DNA of 41,308 nucleotides, taken from CAMDBL01 sp964498125. GTDB taxonomy: Bacteria; Pseudomonadota; Alphaproteobacteria; Rhizobiales; Hyphomicrobiaceae. Numbering within the stretch: position 1 is the first letter of the stretch; the number at the start of each line of letters is the position of its first letter. Made by a program: the position numbers and the translations under genes. Location: NCBI GenBank assembly GCA_964498125.1, contig CAZCGE010000035.1, forward strand, positions 1 through 41,308, given 5' to 3'. Shown here one piece after another: positions 23,137-32,483 of this stretch. Under the pieces are notes generated by a model. It was given only the letters and a program-made list of their open reading frames with translations, searched no databases and had not been told where the DNA came from.

Positions 23137-24669
23137 CTACTTCTCGTGATTGTCGGCGACAAAGCGATTAAGCAGCCGCACGCCCCAGCCCGAGGCCCAG
23201 CCTTGGCTGATGTCGGACTTGGTGGAGTCCATGGCGACGCCGGCGACATCGAGGTGGGCCCAAGGCGTGTCCTTGATGAAACGCTGGATGAACTGGGCGC
23301 CGGTGATGGCGCCACCCCAGCGCCCGCCGATATTCTTCATGTCGGCCGTCTTGGAGTCGATCAGCTTGTCGTAAGCCTTGCCGAGTGGCATGCGCCAGAC
23401 CTTCTCGGTTGTGGCCTCCCCTGCCCGAGTGAGGTCGCCCGCCAAGCGGTCGTCATTGCAAAATAGCCCCGCGTGCTCCTTGCCCAGCGCAACGATGACG
23501 GCGCCGGTCAACGTCGCCAGATCGACGATCAGCTTGGGCTTGAACTCCTGCTGCGCATACCAGCAGACGTCGGCGAGCACCAGCCGGCCCTCCGCATCGG
23601 TATTCAGCACCTCGATGGTCTGGCCGGACATCGACGTGACAATGTCTCCTGGGCGCTGAGCGTTGCCGGAGGGCATGTTCTCGACCAGGCCGATCAGCCC
23701 CACGGCGTTGACATTGGCCTTGCGTCCGGCCAGCGCCAGCATCAGCCCCGTGACGCAAGCGGCACCTGCCATGTCGCCCTTCATATCTTCCATGCCCGCG
23801 GCAGGCTTCATCGAGATGCCGCCGGTGTCGAACACCACGCCCTTGCCGACGAAGCAGACCGGCTTGGCGCGCTTGGACGTGGCGCCGTGCCATTGCATGA
23901 CGACGACCCGTGGTGGGCGGACGCTGCCTTGGGCCACGCCCAGCAGGGCTCCCATCTTGAGGTCGGCCAGCGCCTTTTCATCCAGAATCGTCACCTCGAC
24001 ACCGGCGCGCTCGAGAGCCCGGGTCTGCTCGGCGAACTCGACGGGGCCCAGCGCGTTGGCCGGCTCGTTGACGAGATCGCGCGCCAGCATGACGCCATCA
24101 GCGATCGGCTGGCGCGTCTCGAACGCCGAGCGGGCGGCATCGGCATCCTCGCAGTGAATGACCAGATGCGTCAGCCCATCCTTGGGCCCGCCATTGCCCT
24201 CGTCATCGCCCTCCGCGGATTGTTTTTTCGTGCGGTACTTCTTGAAGTCGTAGTGACGTAGCACCGCGCCCAGCGCCAGATCGGCCGCCGCCTGCGCCGC
24301 GAGCCGGCTAGAGATCCCCGGCAACTCGGCGATGATCGAAGCCCGCTCGCCCTTGCGGGACAGGATTTGCCCCATGGCGCGACCCCCGAGCAGGACCACC
24401 TCGTTGTCGCTGGCGTCATCGGCAGCGGCGCAACCAACGAGGACCAGCCGACGGACAGCCAGTCCGGTCGGCGCCAGGATCTCAAGCGTGGATTTAGCCT
24501 TGCCGGTGAAATCCGCTGCATCGAATGCCCGCCGCATCGCTCCGCCGCTGCGCTCGTCGAGGGCGCTGACGGTTGCCCCCATGCCGCGGTCCTTGCCGAC
24601 GAAAGCGACAGTGGTCGGTTGCAAACCGCTGGCATATGCGGAGAAACTCACGTCGATGCGGTCGGTCAT
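23137..24669 (-). CDS. pepA: Leucyl aminopeptidase PepA (M17)
   Basis: A 510-residue cytosolic metallo-aminopeptidase of the M17 family, usually hexameric, removing N-terminal residues from peptides. The catalytic C-terminal domain has VGKGVVFDTGGISMKP (274-289; metal-ligand region with K276 and D281), MEDMKGDMAGA (293-303), and the family signature NTDAEGRL (356-363). Residues 148-165 (a lysine, glutamate and glycine-rich stretch with EGDDEGNGGPKDG) form a flexible loop between domains. ATG 24669 follows GAGG at about 11 bases and starts the family's N-terminal domain. It diverges from lptF across 449 bases, the usual pepA/lptF arrangement in proteobacteria. Confidence 0.95.
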   Translation of the reverse strand: MTDRIDVSFSAYASGLQPTTVAFVGKDRGMGATVSALDERSGGAMRRAFDAADFTGKAKSTLEILAPTGLAVRRLVLVGCAAADDASDNEVVLLGGRAMGQILSRKGERASIIAELPGISSRLAAQAAADLALGAVLRHYDFKKYRTKKQSAEGDDEGNGGPKDGLTHLVIHCEDADAARSAFETRQPIADGVMLARDLVNEPANALGPVEFAEQTRALERAGVEVTILDEKALADLKMGALLGVAQGSVRPPRVVVMQWHGATSKRAKPVCFVGKGVVFDTGGISMKPAAGMEDMKGDMAGAACVTGLMLALAGRKANVNAVGLIGLVENMPSGNAQRPGDIVTSMSGQTIEVLNTDAEGRLVLADVCWYAQQEFKPKLIVDLATLTGAVIVALGKEHAGLFCNDDRLAGDLTRAGEATTEKVWRMPLGKAYDKLIDSKTADMKNIGGRWGGAITGAQFIQRFIKDTPWAHLDVAGVAMDSTKSDISQGWASGWGVRLLNRFVADNHEK

Positions 24670-25118
24670 GGGCAGGATTTCCTCGTTGTGGCTTGCCGAT
24701 GAGCGCAAAGCACAGGCCATGGCGCGCCCAGGTCGAACCGCTCGGCGGTCAACGACATCTGGGCGCGGCCCATGGCGCTGTCCGGGCGACGGCGGTGGGA
24801 CGTGAAGAGATCGTTCGTCGCGCCAAGCTTAGCGGCTTCGCGACGAAGTTCAAGGTCGCGTCCGTCATCCAGCGCCTGGGCCTTTCTTTTGGGTTGTAGC
24901 GGCGGTTGTATTCATCGGCTTTGGCCACGGGCAAACCGGCCTGATTAAATGCCGCAACCCAGGCTGACGTCGAATTTCGGCCACGGTGCCGTGTCAACCA
25001 GGACGCTAGGTTGCTGGGATGCCACACCGTTGTTTCAAGGCCTGGCTTGTTGCAAGGCCTGGCTTGCTGCAAGGCATGGCGACGCCGGCCGGGGGACGTT
25101 GATGGATCTGCGCCGCCA
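24670..25118. other. 449-base divergent spacer between pepA and lptF
   Basis: Must contain promoters for both directions, but none was clear by eye. A 17-bp tandem repeat lies at 25036-25080. A minus-strand open frame (24749-25126) encodes a stretch that looks protein-like for a short distance (near WVAAFNQAGLPVAKADEYN), but it has no recognisable family and no ribosome site, so no gene is called. Confidence 0.5.
25036..25080. repeat. 17-bp tandem repeat, about 2.6 copies
   Basis: CAAGGCCTGGCTTGTTG (25036-25052) is followed by the same unit with one change (25053-25069) and a partial third copy, CAAGGCATGGC (25070-25080). It ends 38 bases before the lptF start, in its presumed leader. It could be a replication-slippage tract that affects leader structure. 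Confidence 0.6.
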
Positions 25119-26306
25119 ATGACCATTGTCGCCAGATACGTCTTCCGTCAGGCGAGCGGTGCGCTGCTGCTGATCCTGCTCTCCTTGTCGGGGGTCGTCT
25201 GGATTGCGCTCGCCTTGCGCCAGCTCAACGTCGTCACGGCTCACGGTCAGGACACCTGGATGCTGCTGTCGATGACGACATTGGCGCTGCCCAACCTGAT
25301 GGCTCTGATTGCGCCTATCGCCCTGCTCATAGCCGCGATTCATACCCTCAATAGGCTGAGCGGGGACAGCGAACTCATCGTACTGACGGCGGCGGGCGGC
25401 ACCGTCTGGACCGTGGCCCGGCCCTTGCTGCTGCTGGCGTTGCTGGTTTCGGTCGCCGTCACCAGCGTCAACCACTACGCCATGCCGTGGAGTCTGCGGC
25501 TGCTGCGCGACCTGATCGTTCAGATGCGAACCGACCTGCTGACCCAGGTCATCCAGCCGGGCCGCTTTACGACACCTGAGGCCAATCTGACGTTCCATAT
25601 TCGCGACCGCGCCCTCAATGGCGAGTTGCGCGGCATCCTGCTGCACGACGTGCGCGACCCCAAGCAGTCATTGTCCTACCTTGCCGAGACGGGCACGATC
25701 ATCAAACAGGGCTCGGCCTCGTATCTGCTGATGTCGCAAGGCCACATCGTCCGGCGTCCCGACCCCAACGAGGCCGCCCAGATCATTGCCTTCGAGCGCT
25801 ACCCCATCGACCTTGATCGTTTCGAACAGAAGGAGGGCGAGAGCGAGCTCAAGCCGCGCGAACGCTACCTGTCGGAATTGATCAATCCAGATCGCAACGA
25901 CCCCGTATTCAAGCGCACGCCGGGTCAGTTTACGGCAGAGTTGCATGAGCGGTTCGCCAATCCGCTCTATCCGTTTGCCTTCGTGCTCTTGGCCTTGGCG
26001 TTCGCCGGACATGCCGAAAGCACGCGGCAAAGCCGAATGCAGAGCGTCGTCGTGGCCTTCGTGCTGGCTGTCGGCATCCGGCTTGGCGGGCTGGCCGTCA
26101 ATAATCTGGTGGTGCTGAAGCCCGCCGCCGTTCCCCTGTTGTACGCGCTGCCGCTGAGCGGTATCCTGCTGGCGCTGTTGATGATCAAGGCGCGGGTCCG
26201 TTCCGGCCGGGCCATCCCAGCCCCCGCCCGTGCAGCGGCCGGGCTGTGGGCGTCGATGCAATCGCCGCGCCCGGCAATGCAGTCAGGCCGCGGCGGGAGG
26301 CGCTGA
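25119..26306 (+). CDS. lptF: LPS export ABC transporter permease LptF
   Basis: A 395-residue LptF/LptG-family inner-membrane permease. Membrane segments near 12-30, 48-75 and 100-120 precede a periplasmic jellyroll domain (about 140-265, including TPEANLTFHIRDRALNGELRG). Three further segments follow near 285-305, 315-340 and 350-370. With LptG and the ATPase LptB it extracts lipopolysaccharide and passes it to the periplasmic bridge. ATG 25119 begins MTIVARYVFRQ, the usual opening; the frame runs upstream to 25011 through the tandem repeat. lptG follows after 2 bases. Confidence 0.92.
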   Translation: MTIVARYVFRQASGALLLILLSLSGVVWIALALRQLNVVTAHGQDTWMLLSMTTLALPNLMALIAPIALLIAAIHTLNRLSGDSELIVLTAAGGTVWTVARPLLLLALLVSVAVTSVNHYAMPWSLRLLRDLIVQMRTDLLTQVIQPGRFTTPEANLTFHIRDRALNGELRGILLHDVRDPKQSLSYLAETGTIIKQGSASYLLMSQGHIVRRPDPNEAAQIIAFERYPIDLDRFEQKEGESELKPRERYLSELINPDRNDPVFKRTPGQFTAELHERFANPLYPFAFVLLALAFAGHAESTRQSRMQSVVVAFVLAVGIRLGGLAVNNLVVLKPAAVPLLYALPLSGILLALLMIKARVRSGRAIPAPARAAAGLWASMQSPRPAMQSGRGGRR

Positions 26307-26308
26307 AG

Positions 26309-27406
26309 ATGGTCTTCTCTGCGCGCATTCTTGGCGGCTATGTGGCGCGGCGCTTCGCAGTGGCGATCGCAGGTACCTTCCTGCTGTGCAGCTTCTTGAT
26401 TTTCATGATCGATTTGGTGGAGCTGCTGCGCCAGTCCGGCAAGTATGGCAGCGTACCGGCATGGAAGCTGGCCTGGATGGCCCTGCTGCGGCTGCCGGCC
26501 TACACCGAGATCCTGTTGAGCTTTGCGGTGCTGGTTGGCAGCATCGGCGCGCTGCTGCTCTTGAGCCGCAAGAGTGAGCTCACCGTGATGCGCGCGGCCG
26601 GGATGTCTGTCTGGCAGTTCCTCGCGCCCGGACTGGGGGTCGCCCTGCTGATCGGCGTCTTTGCGGTGCTGGTCTACAACCCCATGGCGGCATCGGCGCG
26701 GGTGGAGGCAGAGCGCATCTTCGCTGAGGCTTTCGGGCGTGAATCTAATTTGCTGAGAGCCCAGAGCGGCGGCTCCTGGCTGCGGCAGGATGGCGCCGAC
26801 GGTGCCTCGGTGATCAGCGCCGCGGGCATTGCCGATCGCGGGCTGTCTCTGACGGCGCTGACGGTGTTTCAATACGACAAGGATGGCCGGTTCAGCGAGC
26901 GGATCGACGCCGCGAGCGGCCGCCTGATGGAGGGCTACTGGCAGCTCGGCGACGCCCAGGTTTCCAGGCTTGGCCGGGAGCCGGAACGCTTCGAAACCTA
27001 CATCCTCAGTACCTACCTCACGCCCGAGCGCGTGATCGATGCGCTGGGCACCGTCAATTCGGTGTCCGTGTTCGACTTGCCGGGCCTCATCGAAGTAGCG
27101 GAAAAAGCGGGACTTTCTGCCTCCCGTTACCGGGTCCAGTACGAACTCCTGATGTCGCGGCCGTTGCTCGTCGTGACCATGGTTTTTTTGGCGGCAACTG
27201 TGTCATTGCGGTCATTCCGGTTTGGCCGGATCCAGACTATGGTCGTAACCGGCATGCTTGGGGGGTTCGGCTATTTCCTTATGGCAGAGATTTCCCGGCA
27301 GTTCGGGGTGGCTGGAATGGTGACCGCATGGGTTGCCGCCTGGCTACCTGTTTTGTTGGCTCTAAGTGTCTCGTTGACGGTGCTCTTGCACCAGGAGGAT
27401 GGTTGA
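26309..27406 (+). CDS. lptG: LPS export ABC transporter permease LptG
   Basis: A 365-residue partner of LptF with the same layout: N-terminal membrane segments (about 10-33, 58-85, 102-122), periplasmic domain (about 125-265) and C-terminal segments (about 280-365). ILGGYVARRFAVAIAGTFLLC at the start and SRKSELTVMRAAGMSVWQF after the third strand-like turn are typical; the latter is the cytoplasmic coupling region that contacts the LptB ATPase. GGGAGG at 26295-26300, inside the end of lptF, is 8 bases before ATG 26309. Its stop abuts an in-frame GTG of the next gene (27407). Confidence 0.92.
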   Translation: MVFSARILGGYVARRFAVAIAGTFLLCSFLIFMIDLVELLRQSGKYGSVPAWKLAWMALLRLPAYTEILLSFAVLVGSIGALLLLSRKSELTVMRAAGMSVWQFLAPGLGVALLIGVFAVLVYNPMAASARVEAERIFAEAFGRESNLLRAQSGGSWLRQDGADGASVISAAGIADRGLSLTALTVFQYDKDGRFSERIDAASGRLMEGYWQLGDAQVSRLGREPERFETYILSTYLTPERVIDALGTVNSVSVFDLPGLIEVAEKAGLSASRYRVQYELLMSRPLLVVTMVFLAATVSLRSFRFGRIQTMVVTGMLGGFGYFLMAEISRQFGVAGMVTAWVAAWLPVLLALSVSLTVLLHQEDG

Positions 27407-27523
27407 GTGACGCGTGACGCGCCAGATCCGCAAGTGAGTTGCGGCCGAGCGCGCGCCCGAAGCGGATGCCTCAGGGCGCCGCTCGGAGCGAGGGGTGTTG
27501 CGCGTGGAGCTGTTGCGCCTGGC

Positions 27524-29950
27524 ATGCGCCCACGGACCTCGAACCTGGCAGTCCTGGTTTCACTGGCCTGCGCCTTGCTGGCTCTTGCAGCTCCCGCCGT
27601 CATGGCTCAGACGCAACCCGCCGATCGTCTGCAAGACATCTTGAAAAACGAGCCCGGCGGATCGCTGCTGTCGAGCGGCAAGGTCTTTACGCGAAAAGAT
27701 GCCAGCGGCAAATCGATCGCAAAGGGACCGGCCCGACCAAATGCGGCTGAACAGGCCCAGCCGCTTTTTCTCGAAGGCGACCAGCTCATCTATGACACGC
27801 GCGCCAACCGCGTCATCGCTCGCGGCAACGTGCAGATCTTCTTCAACAACTACGCGCTGACCGCCGACGAGGTGATCTACGATCAGAGCGCCAACACGCT
27901 GATCGCCAGCGGCAACGTGATGCTCAAGGAGCCCAACGGCAACGTCGTTCGCGCCGGCAACCTGAATATCACGGACGACTTCCGTGACGCCTTCGTGCAA
28001 TCGTTGAGCATCACTGCCAGCGACGACACGCGCATCAGCGCCGTGCGCGCCGTGCGCCGCGATGGCAGCATCACGGAATTCTCCGATGCGCGTTTCACGC
28101 CGTGCAAGAGCACCGACCAGATGCCGCCGCTATGGTGCATCAGCGGTGCGCGCGTGGTGCATGACCAGGGCCAGGCCACGATCACTTATCAAGACGCACG
28201 TTTCGAACTGTTCGGCGTGCCCATCCTGTACCTGCCATACTTCCAGCATCCCGATCCCTCGGTGAAGCGCAAGTCCGGTTTGCTGCTGTCGGAGATCGGC
28301 CACTCCAGTAGATTGGGTCTTACGGTCGAGGTGCCGTATTATTTCGCGCTGGCGCCCAATTACGATCTGCTCTTCCACCCGATGTACACGACCAAGCAGG
28401 GTATCTTGTACATGGCCGATTGGCGCCACCGCTTGGTGATGGGCCAAGTGACGGGCCAATATTCGCTGAAGATCGCCGGGATCGATCAGAACGATACCGA
28501 CGAGCAGTTGGTGCGGCCGGACCTGCAGAACAAGTTCCGCGGCGGCCTGGAGACCAAGGGCCATTTCGCCGTATCGAGCTGGTGGAACTTCGGCTGGGAC
28601 ATCACGCTGGAAAGTGACGAGTCATTCCGCAGATTCTACAACCTCGACAACGTACTGCAGACCGATCGCATCAATACCCTCTATCTCAATGGTTTGAGCG
28701 ATCGGAATTATTTCGGCATCAAGGCCTACCACTTCGGCGGCTTACTGCTCAACGATACGTCGACGGCGGATTCGCGCGTCCATCCCGTCATCGATTACAA
28801 TTACGTGTTCGACAGGCCGCTGCTCGGCGGCGAGCTGAGCTGGGACAGCAATATCCTGAGCTTCTCGCGCAACGATTACGGGCCAAACCGGATCCGCTCG
28901 GATATCAACCGGGCAAGCACCGAGGTGCGCTGGCGGCGCACACTGACTGATGCTGTCGGCATTACCTATACGCCGTTTGCCGGCCTTCGCGGTGACGCCT
29001 ACCAATACCGGGACGTTATCGACCCGACGACGGGTCAGCTGTTGGCTGAAGACACGGTGACTCGGGGAATTGCAACGGGTGGCGCCACCATCAGCTATCC
29101 GTGGGTTGCAGCCGGTGCCGGGGCGAACCACGTGATCGAGCCGATCGGCCAGATCGTGATGCGGCAAGCGAGCCTGCCACAGCGCCGGTTGCCCGACGAG
29201 GACGCCAAGAGCCTCTACTGGGATGTCACCAACCTGTTCGAGGTCGACAAGTTCTCGGGCCGCGACCGCGTGCAGACGGGTACGCGCGCCAACGTTGGCG
29301 TGCAATATACATTCCAGATGCACACGGGCGGCTATGCCTCGTTGCTTGCCGGCCAGAGTTTCCATCTCTCCGGTGACAACGCCTATCGCGATCCTGGCAG
29401 GGACGTCGACAACAATTTTGTCTTCAATCCGTCTAGCGGCCTTGAGACGAGCCGGTCCGATTATGTGTTGGGCTGGACTGTGGCGCCATCCAGTGCATTT
29501 CGCGTGATCTCGCAGACCCGCTTCGACGAAAAATCGCTGGCCGTCCGGCGCGAGGATGCATTCGTTCGCTTTGCTTATGGACCACTGGCGGCTCAGGCGG
29601 CCTACGCCTACATTGCCGCCGATCCGATGCTGGGCATCGATAAGGCGCAGCAGGACATCTTCGGCTCGGTGGGTCTCAAGCTGACGGATCGCTGGAGCAT
29701 CCTGGGATCGATGCGCTTCGACATCGATACGCGCGATCGTATCCAAGACGTGCTGCAGTTGCGCTACGCCGACGAGTGCTTCGTCATGACGATGAGCTAC
29801 ACCGAGACGTTCATCACCGACCCAACGCGCGACATCGTCCCTGACCGCTCGTTGATGCTGCGCTTCGAGCTCAAGCACCTCGGCGAATTCAAGTACAAGA
29901 CCGACGTGCTCGATCACGTCTTTGGCGAGAACCAAGCGCCGCGTCCTTGA
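27524..29950 (+). CDS. lptD: LPS-assembly outer-membrane protein LptD
   Basis: An 808-residue protein. A signal peptide (MRPRTSNLAVLVSLACALLA, cleavage near 28 after VMA) leads to a short linker and the OstA/LptA-like N-terminal domain (about 80-210: DQLIYDTRANRVIARGNVQI and ADEVIYDQSANTLIASGNV). This is followed by TPCKSTDQMPPLWCISGARV, and a long C-terminal beta-barrel that ends in FKYKTDVLDHVFGENQ. It inserts LPS into the outer leaflet with LptE. ATG 27524 is selected because it begins the signal peptide; a GTG at 27407, right after the lptG stop, is in frame and would add 39 residues of arginine-rich sequence before the signal. Confidence 0.92.
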   Translation: MRPRTSNLAVLVSLACALLALAAPAVMAQTQPADRLQDILKNEPGGSLLSSGKVFTRKDASGKSIAKGPARPNAAEQAQPLFLEGDQLIYDTRANRVIARGNVQIFFNNYALTADEVIYDQSANTLIASGNVMLKEPNGNVVRAGNLNITDDFRDAFVQSLSITASDDTRISAVRAVRRDGSITEFSDARFTPCKSTDQMPPLWCISGARVVHDQGQATITYQDARFELFGVPILYLPYFQHPDPSVKRKSGLLLSEIGHSSRLGLTVEVPYYFALAPNYDLLFHPMYTTKQGILYMADWRHRLVMGQVTGQYSLKIAGIDQNDTDEQLVRPDLQNKFRGGLETKGHFAVSSWWNFGWDITLESDESFRRFYNLDNVLQTDRINTLYLNGLSDRNYFGIKAYHFGGLLLNDTSTADSRVHPVIDYNYVFDRPLLGGELSWDSNILSFSRNDYGPNRIRSDINRASTEVRWRRTLTDAVGITYTPFAGLRGDAYQYRDVIDPTTGQLLAEDTVTRGIATGGATISYPWVAAGAGANHVIEPIGQIVMRQASLPQRRLPDEDAKSLYWDVTNLFEVDKFSGRDRVQTGTRANVGVQYTFQMHTGGYASLLAGQSFHLSGDNAYRDPGRDVDNNFVFNPSSGLETSRSDYVLGWTVAPSSAFRVISQTRFDEKSLAVRREDAFVRFAYGPLAAQAAYAYIAADPMLGIDKAQQDIFGSVGLKLTDRWSILGSMRFDIDTRDRIQDVLQLRYADECFVMTMSYTETFITDPTRDIVPDRSLMLRFELKHLGEFKYKTDVLDHVFGENQAPRP

Positions 29951-30156
29951 AGCCGGCGGCAGCCCCTAAGGACGGCTGTTGCAGCCGCTCCCGTCGCATC
30001 ACGTGTTATTTAGCGTGGATTGCCGCGCACGAGGGCCGCAGGCGATGCCACGCCGCGGCCAAAGTTGGTGTGGATAGTCGGCGGCCTATCCGCATCGAGA
30101 GGATAAGATCAGCGGTGCGAATCACAGCCTGCCGATCACCCCGCGAGATACGACCC

Positions 30157-31398
30157 ATGCGCCCGCGCAGCTGCTCACGCCCGCAATTTGTAGCGCTCGG
30201 CCTATCGTGCCTGGTGCTTGCCGCTCCTGGTTCGCCCGCCCTTGGGCAGGCCGGCCCGCAGACTCCGCTGTCCAAACCTGCAGCCGCGCCAGTCAAGGCT
30301 GCCAAACCGGCAGCCGCCGCCAGCTCGCCGCCGCCCTCCGAACAGGCGATCATCGTCCAGGTCAACGATGAACCGATCACCGGCTATGAGGTGGAGCAGC
30401 GCGCCCGTCTCAATGCCCTGAGCGCCAACATTGCTCAGAAGGCGCAGGAAAATTTCAAGCGCATCGTCACCCAGGAAAGCACCAACAATCAGCTCAAGGC
30501 GATCCTCAACGAGACCATTCAGCAGAACCAGGGCAAATCGCGCGAGGAGGTCCTGGCGATCTTCGAACAGCGCAAGACGCAGTTTGCTCAGAACCTGCAG
30601 AAGCAGGCTCTCGACAGCGCGCGTTCCAGCGAGGTCGGAATACAGCGCAAGAGCGCCCTGGAGGAGTTGATCGAGGAACGCCTGAAGCTGCAGGAAGCCA
30701 AGCGTCTCAATACGCTGGTCGATGAAGCCGAAGTCGACAAGGTCATCAAGTCGCTCGCGGATCGCAACAAGCTGACGATGGAGCAGTTCGCGCAGAATAT
30801 CCGCAATATGGGCGCCGACATCACCGCCATGCGCAGCCGCTTCAAGGCGACGCTGTCATGGAACGAAGTGATCCGGCGCCGCTTCGGCCACCAGGTCGCC
30901 GTCGCCCAACGCGACGTCGATCGTTTCGTTGCCAAGTCTGGGGGGACCGAAGATCAGGTCGAGTTGCAGTTGCAGCGCATTACGTTCATGCATAGCGCCA
31001 AGATCGACCAGAAGCAGATGGCCGAGCGCCTGCAGGAGGCCGAGGCCGTCAAGGCGCGCTTTACCAACTGCAAGGCCATGAGTGGCTTGACGAAGGGCGT
31101 CGCCGCATCGCGGTTCGAAGATCTCGGTCTGCGCCGCCTCCAGGTCATCCCGGAGCCGACACGCAGCCTGCTGGCCAATGCCAAGGATGGCGAGTTGCTG
31201 CCCCCAAGCGTGGCGCAGAATGGCATCGAGCTATGGGCGGTTTGCGGTCGCAAGGTCGTCAAGGCCGCGGAGGAAAAGGTCGCCCAAGCCCAGGACGAGT
31301 TGCGTCAACGCGAGTTCGAATTGTTGTCCCGGCGCCATTTGAAAGATCTGCGCCAGGATGCAACGATCTGCTATCGTTCAGAAAAGCAGGCCTGCTGA
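30157..31398 (+). CDS. surA: Periplasmic chaperone SurA with degenerate PPIase domain
   Basis: A 413-residue protein. Signal peptide 1-30 (cleavage near ALG), an alanine/proline-rich linker to about residue 62, the SurA N-terminal chaperone domain (about 66-250; IIVQVNDEPITGYEVEQRA, KSALEELIEERLKLQEAKRL), then one parvulin-like domain (about 265-370) that is poorly conserved and unlikely to be a strong prolyl isomerase. It guides outer-membrane proteins such as LptD, encoded 206 bases upstream. ATG 30157 begins the signal peptide; the frame is open to a TTG at 29947, but that part shows no family content. The ribosome site is weak. Confidence 0.88.
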   Translation: MRPRSCSRPQFVALGLSCLVLAAPGSPALGQAGPQTPLSKPAAAPVKAAKPAAAASSPPPSEQAIIVQVNDEPITGYEVEQRARLNALSANIAQKAQENFKRIVTQESTNNQLKAILNETIQQNQGKSREEVLAIFEQRKTQFAQNLQKQALDSARSSEVGIQRKSALEELIEERLKLQEAKRLNTLVDEAEVDKVIKSLADRNKLTMEQFAQNIRNMGADITAMRSRFKATLSWNEVIRRRFGHQVAVAQRDVDRFVAKSGGTEDQVELQLQRITFMHSAKIDQKQMAERLQEAEAVKARFTNCKAMSGLTKGVAASRFEDLGLRRLQVIPEPTRSLLANAKDGELLPPSVAQNGIELWAVCGRKVVKAAEEKVAQAQDELRQREFELLSRRHLKDLRQDATICYRSEKQAC

Positions 31399-31466
31399 AC
31401 GTGCACCTCGAGTTTGTTTGGGGCCCGCACAGTCAGGCCGGCGCCGAACACGAGGCTCGCCTGGGC

Positions 31467-32483
31467 ATGATGCCGATCGCCGTAACCATGGGTGACCCGG
31501 CCGGGATTGGGCTGGAGATCACGTGCCAGGCGTGGCGCGAACGGCATCGGCGGGGCTTGCCGCCATTCTTTCTCATCGCCGATGCAGACGCGGTCGGTGC
31601 CAGGGCTCGCGACTGTGGCCGGGATGTTCCCATCGGCATGATCGAGCGCCCGGCACAGGCTATTGCGGCATTCAAGGAACAGTTACCGATCTGGCCGGTG
31701 ACGCTGCAGGCACGCGCCCAGGCCGGGCATCCCAATATCGCCAACGCCGACGCCGTCATCGCCGCCATCACGCGCGCCACCGCCGCGGTGGTGCAGGGGG
31801 AGGCCGCGGCCATCGTCACAAATCCGATCGCCAAGAGCGTTTTGCATGCCGCCGGCTTCGCCCATCCAGGCCACACCGAATTTCTGGGAGTACTGGCCGA
31901 GCACCATGCCCCAGGTCAGCGGTATCGGCCCGTCATGATGCTGGCGTGCCCTATCCTGCGCGTGGTGCCGTTGACCATTCATATCCCCCTGTCGCAGGTG
32001 CCCTCGGCCCTCTCCCCTGCCCTCATCGAGGAGACAGTCCGCATCATGGCCGCCGCCCTGACCGCGGACTTCGGCATCGCCATGCCTCGCATCGCCGTTG
32101 CGGGTCTCAACCCGCACGCCGGCGAAGCCGGCAGCATGGGCCGCGAGGACAGTGATCTCATCGCGCCTGCCGTCGCACGCCTGCGCGCCGAGGGCATCCT
32201 GGTCAGTGGCCCGCATCCTGCCGACACGCTGTTTCATACCGAGGCCCGACGCGGCTACGATGCGGTGCTGGCCATGTATCACGACCAGGCGCTGATCCCG
32301 ATCAAGACCCTGGCCTTCGACAGCGCCGTCAACGTCACCTTAGGGTTGCCGTTCGTGCGCACATCGCCTGATCATGGCACGGCCTTCGACATTGCTGGAC
32401 GCGGCGTTGCGTCGTGCGAGAGCCTGATCGCCGCCCTGATGCTGGCCGCGGACATGGCCGCCCGCCGCGCCGGAGCGCAATGA
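31467..32483 (+). CDS. pdxA: 4-hydroxythreonine-4-phosphate dehydrogenase PdxA
   Basis: A 338-residue NAD-dependent, metal-containing dehydrogenase of pyridoxal 5'-phosphate synthesis. MPIAVTMGDPAGIGLEIT opens the family fold. AIVTNPIAKSVLHAAGFAHPGHTEFLG carries the first metal histidine, GLNPHAGEAG the second, and MYHDQALIPIKT the third; GLPFVRTSPDHGTAFDIAG is the C-terminal signature. The ATG at 31467 or the adjacent one at 31470 begins the conserved strand. The open frame to 31233 overlaps surA and is ignored. surA-pdxA-rsmA order is widespread in proteobacteria. Confidence 0.95.
   Translation: MMPIAVTMGDPAGIGLEITCQAWRERHRRGLPPFFLIADADAVGARARDCGRDVPIGMIERPAQAIAAFKEQLPIWPVTLQARAQAGHPNIANADAVIAAITRATAAVVQGEAAAIVTNPIAKSVLHAAGFAHPGHTEFLGVLAEHHAPGQRYRPVMMLACPILRVVPLTIHIPLSQVPSALSPALIEETVRIMAAALTADFGIAMPRIAVAGLNPHAGEAGSMGREDSDLIAPAVARLRAEGILVSGPHPADTLFHTEARRGYDAVLAMYHDQALIPIKTLAFDSAVNVTLGLPFVRTSPDHGTAFDIAGRGVASCESLIAALMLAADMAARRAGAQ

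Noticed and set aside
24749..25126. Possible gene or gene remnant between pepA and lptF on the minus strand
   Set aside because: A short stretch looks protein-like, but there is no ribosome site, no recognised family, and the frame runs through the tandem repeat and into the lptF start.
30000..30156. N-terminal extension of SurA from the TTG at 29947
   Set aside because: The extra 70 residues are arginine-rich without family similarity, and a clear signal peptide begins at ATG 30157.
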